DNA of 64,000 bases, from positions 1,054,001 through 1,118,000 of the forward strand of contig JAVHJL010000008.1 of assembly GCA_036971715.1 (NCBI GenBank). The letters are read 5' to 3'. Below, in pieces: positions 36,132 through 48,936 of the stretch (positions are counted from its first letter, which is position 1; each line of letters begins with the position of its first letter). The translations under genes and the position numbers were made by a program. This DNA comes from Arthrobotrys musiformis. Its lineage: Eukaryota > Ascomycota > Orbiliomycetes > Orbiliales > Orbiliaceae. The notes under the pieces are model-generated. The model searched no databases and was not told where the DNA came from. It saw nothing but the letters and a program-made list of their open reading frames with translations.

Positions 36132-37245
36132 CGTGTTATATTCGTCCGTAGACTAAAAGTCCACTGTAAAAAGACAAGAGATGTTAGAATTCCGCGTGAG
36201 ACTAAAAGATGGATTGATTGTTGTGTGCGTGGTTGGCTCCGTCAAGATGTGTTGTGGGCCAGGGCAGGGAAGCAACGAGCGGACGAGATGGAAGAACAAA
36301 AAAGGATGCAATTGGTATCAACGGTCAAAGTCAGTCAGTCAATCACGCAGACATCTGTCCCAATCGACGAAGGCCAGGCTGTTTAGGCAAAGGCAACAGC
36401 GATTGGCGAAACAGGATGAAGCTAGACGATGATGCTTTGGTGGTGGTCTTGATGATGGCGTTGATGATCTTTTTGGGGGCTACGTTGGGAGGGAGAGGGA
36501 CGGAGGTAGTTATGTTAAGACGGAGAGGGAGGGCTTAGGGCAGGGTGGGTGAGTGAGTGAGGCAGATATGATAAGATGGGTGGATGTGCGTAGACAGACA
36601 GGCAGATGATCTGAGCGACGCCGATGCAGTGAACGAACAACAACAACGATTTGCGGGAGAACCGAGGACCCTACGGCAGACCACATGTATGTATGTATGT
36701 ATGTCATATGTCTGTCCGTGGCGGCCTCAGCCTGGCTGGTCTGGTCGGACCCGCAGGACCGCGCCGAAAACGACTGGGAATTGAATTCCATTGTCGTTCC
36801 CGTTTGGCTTTGTGCTATTAACCGCTCTTTCGCTCTCCATGCTTTGAGCCCGTTTCTGCGAGTGAGAGAGGCAGATAACAAAACACAAACCGCAAATGCA
36901 AGGCAAAAAATAAAATAAAAAAAGTCCGATGCCGCCAAGACTCGGAATGCCTTCCAAACAATTCCTCTTCGATGCGCAGAGGAATGGTGAGTGAACCAGC
37001 CGTTCTTCCATTAGTCTGCCTCCAATCGGGGAATGACTAGGCAAGGTACGGCATGGCTTTCACACATGCCTCCATGAAAGGAAGGGCTGCCGGTCTTATT
37101 AATCATTGCATGCATTAACAACGCTCGTGCGTGAGAAGCGCCAGAAAACCAAAGGTTCCTTGGTCGCTCCCTCACTTACCAAATGCGAGTGCAGATGCAA
37201 GTAATGAACTAACAACACTCTAGGCATTGGCAGGGGCAACGTAAA

Positions 37246-37290
<45 letters not shown>

Positions 37291-38450
37291 CTCGCTCTTG
37301 TTGTTTTCTCACATGACGGAGGGTAAGGGTATTCACATAATGCAATGGCTGGGAGGGAGAAACATTGGGTGTGCGTGTGAGTGTGTGTTTGCCCGTGTCT
37401 TAATCTTTTTTTGTTTCTTTCCTTTTTGCACCGCTGCAAGATGACGGCGGTGACAAACGGAAAAAAGGCCGATGGAAGCCATCCATTGCGCTAAAACACG
37501 TCTTCCACCACTCGCTTTTCTTATCAAAATCGATGATGTGAGAGGAAAGGAAAAGGCGGGAAAGAACACAAGAGAGGACAAGACTCAAAACACCACCACA
37601 ACCACTTCAACCACCATTACCAAGACCAATACAACCACCAAGCCGAATTTATCGATAGGTAAAACCCCGAAGAAGGACCAAGACCGTTTTATTGCGTGTT
37701 TGCGCACGAACCGGCCCTTCTCGGTACCAATTCAGCGAAATGATGGTGATTGATAGTGGCGATGATGGCGAAGATAGTGTGAGAGTGTGAGAGTTTCTGT
37801 GTATCCATCCTTGAACCCTTGAAAGCCTTCCACGATTCCTCCAATCGAATTGAACGAAAGCATTATATAATGGTGTCTGATAGTGTAATGCCAATGTGCC
37901 ATTGTCGCCATTCTTCCACCATCAATCAATCAATTGCAGGGCGATAACAACTGATAGCCTTTCTTTTCTTCTCTCATCACATCTCTTTCCCTCTTTCCCT
38001 TCATTATCCTTTATACTTTCTTTTTTCTTTCTTCCTTTGCCGGGAGGGCAAGGGCAGATAAAGAGAGTGAAAAGAAATGAAAAGAAAGGAAAAGATAGAG
38101 AGTGAGAGTGAATAGAATGTGCGTGCGTATTGTATTGTGTATTGTATGCGTATGTGTGTGTGTGTGTAATAAACAAAGCTTACCTTAGACTAAAGACTAA
38201 TCACTGTAGTTGGAGTATTTTGAACGAGGATGAGAAGGATGAAGAGAAGGAGATTGAGGAGAGGAAGGGAGGAGAGAGAGAGGATGAAGAGAGAAGAGAA
38301 GAGGAGGAGGAGAAGGAATTGGGAGAGTGTGGAATAGAAAGGAAGGATCGGGAGGAGGAAAGATGGAGGGTTTTGTACTCGAAGAGGTCCTCCCAGCTGC
38401 ACTCTGTGATGGGATGCTGCACGCCTAAATTTTCCCACGCTCGATTGCAG
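36132..38450 (-). promoter_or_regulatory. PMA1 leader and promoter, with CT-rich tracts
   Basis: On the PMA1 sense strand, a CT-rich stretch (complement of 38230-38390) precedes a possible start of transcription and the donor AAG/GTAAGC at 38183. A strong acceptor (branch TTCTAAC, then a T-rich run to TTTTTACAG) ends at 36164. This arrangement suggests a leader intron. The region also holds a 42-T run, TATG repeats at 36686-36702, a GT run at 38153-38167 and several short frames that look non-coding. Confidence 0.5.
37249..37290. repeat. Poly-T run (42 T)
   Basis: Forty-two consecutive T on the plus strand (poly-A in the PMA1 sense direction), in the PMA1 upstream region. It is the longest homopolymer in the window. 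Confidence 0.95.
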
Positions 38451-38570
38451 TGGATGGGGGCGACCTTCACTTCACTGCACAGGACAAGACAAGACAAGGC
38501 CCGGACAGGACAGGACAATAACCACCGGCGAAGCGAGCGGTTTTAGCGTCCCGACAAGGGTCTTCGACTA

Positions 38571-38596
38571 CGTGCAGGCAGCTGCAGGCCTGCACG
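38571..38596. repeat. Perfect 9-bp stem hairpin
   Basis: CGTGCAGGC (38571-38579) pairs with GCCTGCACG (38588-38596) around an 8-base loop. It contains PstI-like CTGCAG sequence and lies about 2.4 kb upstream of PMA1. Confidence 0.7.
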
Positions 38597-41500
38597 AAGG
38601 ATGTCTTTCGAAAAACTGGGATTTCCTCGGCTTTGCTTTTGTCTGATTCTGCCCACACTTTTCTCGTCCTTGGCACGCTTGATCTCGTAGGTAATGGAAA
38701 ATGCCACCGACTAGCGTCACTCACGTTTTTTTGTATGTGTCTGTCTGTCTATCTATTCAACAGAAGAAGAAAAAAAAACAAATCTCGTTTCTGTTTTTCT
38801 CGCGCGAATCGATCCCGTTACGCTTCCGGGGGGTTTTCTTCGAAGTCTTCGATTCGAAGCGGGTATTGTAATCAAAGGAAAGTTTGGGGCCTGGCCGGGG
38901 AAGATTATATTATAAGGATTGTTGTTGTAATATAATATGTAGTATTAGTCCCGTCGATGGGGTTTTTGATATATATATATATATAAAAGAGATTAGATAT
39001 TAGAGAGGAAATAAGTGATTATCGTAATAGAACAAGATATCGAGATCGAGAGAGATGTTGAACCGATGTTGTCGTCGAAGTCGCTGTTGAACCCGGCTGT
39101 CTCTTGCTGGCTTGCGATCTTGTCCGTCCTCCTACCAGGCGCCGAACCTCGATACTTATGCTTCTCTCGAACTTCAACAGCTTACACGGTAGCTCTCCAA
39201 AGAGACCTGAAAGAGAAAAAAAAATTAAATTAAAATGACAATGAAGCTTTTCTCTACCGTCTTCTCCTCTCTTAGCTCGGTCGCTTCGCAATTTGATCTG
39301 ATACATTCGAAATCTCCTGCTCGTAATGCAGTCCAGCGTGGTTTGCCATTGAACCTCAGTTATCGCATACACGGGTTTGCTGGGAGTAGAAGGAACCAAG
39401 ACTGCACTTCTCGACCTTTTGGCATGTCCACCTGCACCATGCATTGGAGTCCCGGGATGGAGCCAATCTGGGAGCCAGCGATGAAAATCGGCAGGCTAGC
39501 CACAAAAAAGAAACAGTTCAGATGCTGCATGGGTGGCCCTCCACAGGGCTCCCTCCCTGCAGGTCTGCTCCGTTCCAGTCCAGAAAACCTTCGGCCAACC
39601 CTCTTTTCGAAAAGAACTCACGACGCCAAAAGACAGAAAAAGAAAGACTGCCTAAAGAAGTTCTCTCGGCGGATTTGCCGTCATGGGTTCGGGAGCGCTC
39701 TCGCTGCTTTCTCATCCAACGGCCGTTCTCCAATTGGAAATCGGATCTGACCATCCCAGGAATTCAAGACTATGTCAAGACAGATGACGCCAATGAGAGG
39801 CGAGGCGAGCGCCCCGTGCCCCCCAGCTGGCCCGTCTTGAACTTGCAGAAACATGCTTCATCCCGGGACTTGCGAGTCTCGGCGTCGATGAGGTGAGGTA
39901 CAGCTACCTCGGATTCTTCATCATAGGTATTGTCGCGTGCTCTGATTGTGCCGCATACATCCACTGCGAAAAACACGACTATCTTCGAAAGCTTTGCTTC
40001 CGTGATCTGCCTGAGGCCTTTGTTCAGGCGAGCCTAAGCATGATATCATGCTTTTCAGTGGAGGCGCTAGCAACGAGACAGCATAAACGTCTCCACCAGG
40101 CGTTATCGGCATAATCCAATTCACAAATATTCTCAATGTCAATGGGGGGATTGATTGCATACAGCCATCAAAGTTTATGAGATCCAGTCCAGATCTTAGT
40201 CGCTATAAACGCTTGTGTATACCAGTTAAAGCGCCATATCAGTCGCAAAGAGGAAGCTTCCATCAAGACGGGAAGGACCGCATCTCGCCAAGCTCAACCG
40301 ACACAGACGCCAGAACTGAATCGAACAAGAAGAAGAATATTATCACCAGAAGGATTTTTTTTTTTCAATGACAGCTCATGAAACCTATCTAGGCCGGCTT
40401 CATGAGGTGAAGATCATTTCCAGGCAACTACACAAGCTTAGGCCCAAGGCCTAAAGCCAAATTTTAACATTCAACAACGCCGAACTGGGCATCCGATTGA
40501 TGATATGCTACCATTGGAACGCCGATGGTAGCCAAGTAGTTGGTAGTATCGATTCTCCTCGATCCAAGAATGCAGAGATTGCAATTATCAAATACGCCTA
40601 CGTGAGATCCTATCAGCCCGCCAATATTAATATTATGTTTGGTTATCACACATACAAGCCAAGGAGTATGTCCATCAACGGCGATTTTTTTCTATTAATT
40701 CCAAGAATGTGAAACGCCGCAGTTCCAGAACACATTTTTGGCACTACAGAATCTTGGGTAGCGTATGTATGTTTAATATTGTGCCTCGAAGATCAAATCT
40801 CCAGGATTGCTGGGCAATGTGAGGTTCACCAGATTCTCTGAAAGGAGAAATTGCCAAGTATCGATGAAGGGACCATAAATGTGCATCAAGCAGCTGGCAT
40901 CCTATGCAAATTTCATCAATCCCATGGAAGTGCAAGGAGGCGGCTCTTGGCCGCTTCTCTTTGGGGCAGATGCTGTTGAGAGTACCTTCTCGATTCTCAG
41001 GGTCCAACACAACATGCCAAGCGCCCACTAGCCAGCGTCCTTCCTGCGATGTCCTGCCTGCACACCGTACATGCACACAGCTTGAGTAACGTATATTATT
41101 ATGATTGCAGGATACCTAAACATGTACTGCATCTGGATGATGTCAAATTCTCTCTTGGGCGTGGTGGAGCTCTTCTTGTTTAGACAACTTGTTCCTTCAA
41201 GCAGAATTACTGGTCCTGTCGCTCTTTCGGAGCATTTCTTCAGTTCAGGATCTGAAACAGGACTCATTTAGGACCAACATCTTGCATGACGTTGTAGGAT
41301 AATGCGAACGAGGATTGTGTAGGCACTTCAGCGGACAACGGTTCTTCAAACACTACCATGCCTGTCAATCAACGTGACGATTGCAATTGCCTATGTCTTT
41401 GAATCAATAGCGTCTATACTCTTCCGCAAAATTCCCGCCTGTGAAACCCTGCTGTTCTTCCCGCTCCTGCCCGGGACCTCCCCCAAATGTGCATCATGGT

Positions 41501-44124
41501 CTCGGGAGGGCGCTCTGGTTTCGTCCATACGCAGTGCATACTATGTAGATGGGACGACGGCATTACACTCGCCACGCCGCCATTTCCCAGCAAAGCCCCG
41601 AAGCAAGGGAACAGATAGAGTACACTGTCAAATACCTGGAAACAATGGCTAAGCATTCCAAATCCATCGGCCGGATATTAAATCTTCACTTCACTAATCT
41701 TTTGCACTATCCTTCTGCACAACAAGCAGGAAATACGAGCAATACTCTTAATCAAGACATATTTTCAATGAGCTTACCTCCTCTCTTGGCCACGGTAGGA
41801 AGAGAGAGAGAGAGGTTTTTTGTGGACTGAGTATGCAGACAATCGGACCGTAACAGGAATGCCTCGAGTTGAACAAGAGGAAATAACTTTCCTGGCAGTG
41901 AAACCGAATCACTTCAGGAGTTCTTCTTGGTATCGGATGCCTAAGTTCCAAGGCCGTCCAGGCTTTGGTTACAACCGATACTAACTCCTCACGATTACCA
42001 GATTCCCTCGCCTCTCACCAAAGCTGCCCTGGTACTGCCTCGCGCCAAGCGGCCGTAACTGCGGGAGGTCGCACAAATTTCGATCACTAAGGCTGCGGCC
42101 TGCCGATAAACGTTGAGTGTGCGACGGAGGAAATTGTTTGCATTGGGAATGCAAGGCATGGCGCGGCTCTGGCAGGGCATCGACAGCGAGCTGGTTACAC
42201 AACGCTGTGTGAAGTACCGATACCATGATCACTTGCTCGCTCGCTCTCTTCTTTCCCACTCTCGGGGTCATCCTTACTAGGTAGCTTCGGCGATTGCATT
42301 TTTTGATCAGCTCCGGGGACCCTTTCCAAATACTTCTAGCCTACTAATCACGAATCATCTATTCCTCCGTCTTTTCTTCAAAGAAAATGATATCAATCCT
42401 TTCTCAGCCCAAAATACTACCTGAAAATACCTCTTTTGTTTCATCCGAATTGTTCCTGCCTCGCACGATACCTCCTCACAAGTCCCGACCTCCAAGTCCC
42501 GGCTGAGGCGAATGCGCGAAAATTCGCATAAGTCTTTGAAACGTCATCGTGCAGCCCGAGCTTTTACGGGAGACATTAGCGAAAAATACCATCCCGGCTG
42601 CATCCATCGGGATTTAAGGCTCGCTGCATTTGGGCTTCAACGCGGCAAATTCGCCACAAACATTCCTTGCATCGGTGAAGCAAGGAATTTGAAGAGTTTT
42701 TTTAATTGGAGATTTTAAAAAAGTATTCAAAAAGATTTTTTCTTCTAACTTTTGCTCAAGCGGTTCCTGAATAGAGGTTATCTAAAACATGTACACACAG
42801 ACGATGGGGCAAAGAGATTACGTCGGCCCGCCCACGGGAGACCCTTCATCAAATTATTCTCCAGTGCCGACAGCCGAACGGGCAAGACTTGCCAAATTGA
42901 AGTTAAAGTCACCGCTACATCTGCTGGATGAAAAGATGAAAAAGCCGCACCTATGTCCCGTGTCGACGCTCAAACGCTGGTTCGAGCTGATCCAATAGGA
43001 CAAAACTAGCATGGCTGTTCAGGTACCCAAAAGCTTATCTTCTGTCAGAAAAGCTTCATAGTGCAAGTATCCACATCCTCGAAATGGGATTATTCCAGCA
43101 TCAGCGAATAGGAACCATGGGCAACATCCCAGAAAACCCCTTTTGCATTTCAGCATAATAATTAATATGCACCTCGTTAATCTGGAGAACCTCTTCCACG
43201 GTCCAAATACCTCGTCAACGGCCGAAGGTGGAAGCTCCGTGTGAAGCCTCCTGAACTTTCTCATCAGGATGCCTTAAACAGCGAATATAAACCATATCTT
43301 GTATTTTGTTTAACGCCCTTCAAGCCACCATTACAACATCACGAGCTTTTCGAGAGGGAAAAAAAAAAGAACCATTTGACCCAAATATTTTCCGCCGTGT
43401 GACGTGGGTTTGTACCCTGAGATAAATTACAAAGGAACAAAGTATCGACTAATTACCATGGTATCAGGCAGGTGGATGCAAAGAATTATATTGGAGCGAA
43501 TATTTTCAAGGCCTTCCATTTGGGCAAAAACGGAAAAAATACTACATCAGAAAAAATAATGCCCGCTGAGGGAAAAATAACTTAAAGCAGTTCGACCAAA
43601 ACCCCAACCAGGAGCTAACCTGGATGCAAATGGCCTAGCTATGAACCAGTGCGTGCTTCAAAGCAGACGAGCTCTCAGCTTCGAGAACAGAGCTAGGAAG
43701 CTTTAGCTTCCTTTCGAATCGAGCGCACTGAGACCTCCGAAGAATAAACCGTTCTGGCGGTAGGGATGTTTTTCCTGAACCATTTCCCAGCCGGTTCGCG
43801 ATACGGTAGGATTCCCCGTACGAAACACGTCCTCTTTCTGATAAACGCCTGAACTTTGACTTGCAATACAAATGACAAAGGTCAACGGAAATTAAGAGGT
43901 GGGTAGCCAGTTCCAGTAAGGTCGGCCCCAGAAGCCAAAGAAAATAAAGTAATAATCACTGAGGTAAGAAAACCCCCACGCCGAATTTGGCTTAATGGCG
44001 CAAACCTCGGAGCCCAAAGAAAACCAGCCAACCACCCGGCTGGTCGAGTCGGCGTCGGCGACGACTTCCTCGGAATTGGCCAGTGCTGTTTAATGTTTGG
44101 TTGGGGTTCAGAAAAATTAATAAC

Positions 44125-44149
44125 AAAAAAAAAAAAAAAAAAAAAAAAA
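44125..44149. repeat. Poly-A run (25 A)
   Basis: Twenty-five consecutive A with no adjacent gene. It could be a retroposed tail, but no body with homology is visible. Confidence 0.9.
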
Positions 44150-47100
44150 GGGTGTGCAAGCCTCAATGGTGCCTGAGGCCTTCTAAAAAATTCTGTAAAG
44201 GAAAAAAAAAATCTCGCATACAAGCCACGATCTTCGACGAAAATTTTTTTTATTGAGGGCCTGATGGGAAATTTTCGATCGAGTGCCTTCAATGGCCTGT
44301 TCCAGCCATCAAAAGCTGGCGAACCAATTGAGACCGAGAGACGTCACGGTCATAACCGAACTTTCGTGTGGATGATGATACGCTCCGTGCACGTACACCG
44401 ACTCGATGACATGTACTTACACACGTACGGAACGAAAAATCGCGCGTTTCAATACTATTCTGGCGAGCTTACTTACTTACCCCTAAGGAGTTCAGCCCAG
44501 CACAGGCCAAAGGAGAGAGATCAGAGCTGGAAGAAGAGTTCCTTCGAGATGTGTATGTAATGTAATGCAACCACCCAAACGGATGCCACGGATAGAAAAG
44601 AGGTCCCTTTCATTCCCCAAAAACGTGGGGCAAGGTTTTGGGTATAGTTTGATAATATCGAAGAACAGTCGCGTGCAGCCGTTCCTCGTACGGCGGTTAT
44701 CGGGGCTGGGTGGCCTGCACGCCCGCCCTCCAGGAAAACTATTCCCAGCGACAACCGGAGGCTAGAAGGACATTTGGCCGTTGCTTCCGGCCGGCGGAAG
44801 ATTATTCCAGTCACGAAAGTAGGTAAGTTTACGTGTACATGTGTACATGTACATACGAAGCACATCATCCGAAATAACAGACACACGAGAAGGATGGCCC
44901 CGGGTCGAGATCCAATTTGTTTCCATCCAACAGGATCCCGACAGATTCTAAAGGTCCCCATACTTGCTCAAGCTTAGCTATATCAAGAAGCACCAAAGCT
45001 AAGTAGCTGTCGGAGCCCCTTCTTCACCCCATGCCATTTTGGAGCTAAGACCGCACACCCTAGCCCACGCGCGACATCATGGCAGAGAGCTCGATCGAGA
45101 CCCTCGAGAGAGGCAAAAAAGTGAGGCGGGTATCGTGTTTGAGCCTTTGAGCGATTTCTCGAGCACTCGCACCGTTTCATCCACATGTCGGCACCGGGCC
45201 CGCAAACTGGGTCCGGTAGGATGATGATCCAAGTCGTCCCGATTGTGGAAGCCAATGGGATGTCTCGTCTGTGTGATCACGAAACCCGATCAGTATTGCC
45301 AATTGACTTTCGAACGACTTCACTATGCATGTGCGTTAACTTTTCTGTGCCTGTGGACCCTACTGTGTACACATAAACAACTCAACGTGGGGAACCCTAG
45401 GCTGTCATGATAATTACATATATGCATCTGACTTGCCGGTAAGCCCAAACAAAAGACCAAAAAAAGCCCGCAAGGAAGCTATTTTAATATCTTCAAACGG
45501 ATTGCCAAAGGGCGTGTGATATAAACCCCGATTTGGAACCCATTGAGTGATTTTTTCTCATGCTTAGCATGTCCGTCATTTGATCAAAATCCCATCATGT
45601 CCTCGCTTGAGGCTCCAGCATGTTGGATCCATGGAGCTCGTCTACGAAGCTGGACAAGGATATCTTTTTAACCCGCAATTGATGCCCTAGGCTTTGAGCG
45701 TTGGTAATGTTACTTCTTTTTTTTTTAGAAGGTCAGGCCAGAGGAGCATAAACAGTCCCGAAATCTGCATCTGCATCTGCACCGTCCAGGCCAGGTGGTA
45801 GTCCTGATATATTTGAAATATGAATTATATCTCAACCCCGATATATTATCTTGAGAACCCGAGCTGCCTGTCAATGATATATTGTCCTCCTGCGAATTGA
45901 AGGACGTGACCCCCATGCCAATGCCGGATCGATCATGAGGTCGACGAAGTTCCCTTATGCACCCCATACTATGTGAACCCCACAATTCCCGATTTAATTC
46001 TCGTATATCCCTCGGGCACACGATTTCCCCAGTTATGCGTTTACAGACGGGTAGTTCGAAGCACGGGAATGTCTAACCTGGATCCCAAGGACCTCAATGC
46101 CCGTTTTTGCTCCAGGCTTCGATTCTCTAAACCGAAAAAAAAGGCCTCTTCGAGTTCATTATTACCTTGGCCAATTAGACGATCCGTTTGGAGCTTCCTA
46201 GATCGTGCAAGCTTACTTGAACCAAACGGTTCCTTACGATCCAACCTGTCAAAAGGGTACCTTGGACTTACTTTACCTAGCATACCAAACTAGAATCTTT
46301 GGAATATTCTTAGAGAAAGAAAAAAAATATATCACTTAGTCTCCTTCCAAGTTGCGTTAATACATCTGAAGTAGGTTCCTGCAAGCCAGAAAAGAAAAAA
46401 AGGGAAGGGCATGTGTGCGGCAGACGGGGAGGGGAGGCTAGGAGGGGGAAGCTGTCAAAAAAGAATATGCGGCCAATAATCCTGCACCTGCATATTCTCC
46501 GCATTGGCATTTCTTGGAACTGGATCGATATGGATGGTAGATCTCCCGCGCCAACGGAACATTTTCCTTCCTGTCTTCGATGCTACGCTGCGCTAGCTAC
46601 CTACACAACAATATGGAAACCTGGTTCGTGCATACGGTATGAGGGAACTAGAGACCGAAGCTACCGTTCGAAACGAGCGACAGATTATCGACCCCACCGG
46701 ACAATGGCGCATTCTTCATCGAACTAACTTCTAGCTTCTGTATTTATCTTATCATCGGACGAATTCTAAGATCTTTTTTTTGATAAAGAAAAATAAAATC
46801 CGTCTATGAGAAGGTGGGCAGGGTTTCACTTTTGCGCAAGCGCTCTTGATGCTGGTTTTGTTAGTTAACTAGTTCGTTCGTCGACCTTTAATCTCTTCAA
46901 CGACGTTAACGTTAATACCAGGTTTTATGGCGTGCTCTCTTGCAGACACGTATATGCATCAAGTCATTCGTTTGCTCGTCCGCCCTTTGGGTTTGTTTTT
47001 AGGTGCATGTGCACATTTTATCGGTGGGGTCCGAGTTGAGGCACTTTGTAGAAACATCCTCGATAGAGTGAGGGGTATATGGATTCGGACATGTGGTATT

Positions 47101-48936
47101 TTGCGGAGGTACCCGGTCATCTTTACGGGATATGGTAGCCAGAACTTAAGCATGTACCCAGACAGCCAAGTGGCTGCCGCCTATCTAATCACCTGGTGGC
47201 ATACTGATCGGAATTCCTTGATCGAGAAACCATGAAGGGTATATAAGCCTGAATTGCGATCCATCTTGATAAATCTATGAATTGTTGCTGAACACATGCC
47301 GGTCCGTCGACTTGGCATGTCTTTTGGGGCGCTTGTGATTTGATATATCCCCTGGGCGTTAACTTGGCTGTGTAGCCTGTCTGAGTGATATCATGATGTA
47401 ACAGGTAGTACCCAGCCTCCGGAGCCAAATATTACTGATTCCTATAAACTTTCGAGCGTAGGAGATACGGATTTCAGGTTTCACTTGGTGGTCCCAGACT
47501 TCTAAATAGGTGCCTATAGGTCAGCGCTATGTATTTCAATTGGCGCAAATTTATTACTTCCTTCTAGCCTTAGATTTGTGATATCATTTATATACTTAGG
47601 TAAGTACGTACGTTGTACATGGCTTGCCAGAACCTGTTAGCATGAGGATGTATAACTATAACACATGATGCTCTGCGCGGCGTATTGTTAAAGTCTTAGT
47701 AGCTGATAAAATCGGCGTATGGGTGACCTTTAAGCTTTCACGATCACACGATGTTTATTAGGACTAATGAACGGGTTAAACATTGAATGGTAGATCGATA
47801 ATATTGGGGAAGTTGATTAAATTAAAAATACAAGTGTAGCCAAAACTAATACGTAAAACTGTTGGTATTGCGTAAGTTCTTTGTTAGATCTGGAACAAGA
47901 CCAGTTAGATTTTATTGACTAGTTGCCTCGAATATTCAAATATGACATTGGATTCAAATCGACGAGTTGCTTTTTGATAGAAGACGCTTATTAAAATCTG
48001 TAAATTCGTGCAATCGTAGACAACATGTCAATGACAACAGCTAGTGCATGTAATGTTCTGCACCAAATTCAATACCGGGAGACCTCACAAAATTAATATA
48101 GTTGACGTTTACGATAAATTGGTGGATGTAGTTATTAGTAAAGTAACGTTTGCACTCATATATTTTAACTGTTTCTAGGCACAGGAAGGGGTACTACTTC
48201 GTCAATACATCGGTGTCGATATATGTAAAATTGCATGCATGACACTAAAAACTAGATCAAATTACAGAATTAAGTATTCCGAGACTATACGTGATAGATA
48301 GGTTCGCAGCGGCATCAGCTTCAAGAACAAAAGGGTCCATAAACTTGCATATATAAAAAAAACTTAGTACGTGAGATAGAGGATGACAGTGAGAGAGACT
48401 ACAGGATAGCACCCCGGAAATAATAATTAAAATACGGAAGACCAAAGAGAGGGCCTTGAATTCAACCTGAAAGAAACCTTGAAGCATTTATCATAAGACG
48501 TTCCATGATGAGAACTGCAATTGGCAATCCATTTCATGACAAATGTGGGAATGCACCTAGATACCTGGTGGACATATCCCACTATCGGGGTTGGAATCCG
48601 TGGTTTCCCACTTACCCCATAAGAAGTTCTATAAATACATATGATTTTCCGGTTGGGAAAGAAACGGGAACAGAGAGAGGAGAAAAGAAAAAACGCCGGA
48701 TGAACGCCACCTGGATTTTCAAACAAGAAAGGGAAACAAATAATGGGGAAAGGTATATGTCTCGTTAGGAAGAATAAACAAGGAAAAGAATCGTGACCAC
48801 GGCTTTTTGGAGGAACCCAAGGGAGCCTATGTGGATCGCTAGAAGGCATTACAAAGATAAAAGCTCGAGAAAGAAGCGCACACGCGGTGTACAAGCCAAG
48901 AAGATAGAGATGCAACTAAGAGATCCAAACCAATGA

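Larger units (their letters stand above)
38451..48936. other. Gene-free region of about 10.5 kb
   Basis: I find no reading frame with a recognisable domain and no chain of exons. The longest plus frame, 39235-39750, has neither homology nor a partner exon. A hairpin lies at 38571-38596, a 25-A run at 44125-44149 and TA repeats at 38969-38986. Base composition drops visibly to A+T-rich from about 47.4 to 48.5 kb. Decayed transposon sequence is possible but not recognisable by eye. Confidence 0.5.

Noticed and set aside
39235..39896. Overlapping frames of 150-171 codons with a possible signal-like N-terminus
   Set aside because: No homology, no splice partner, and two overlapping frames of similar length; cannot be supported as a gene.
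40744..41076. Minus-strand frame of 110 codons
   Set aside because: No recognisable domain and no adjoining exons; likely a chance frame in non-coding DNA.
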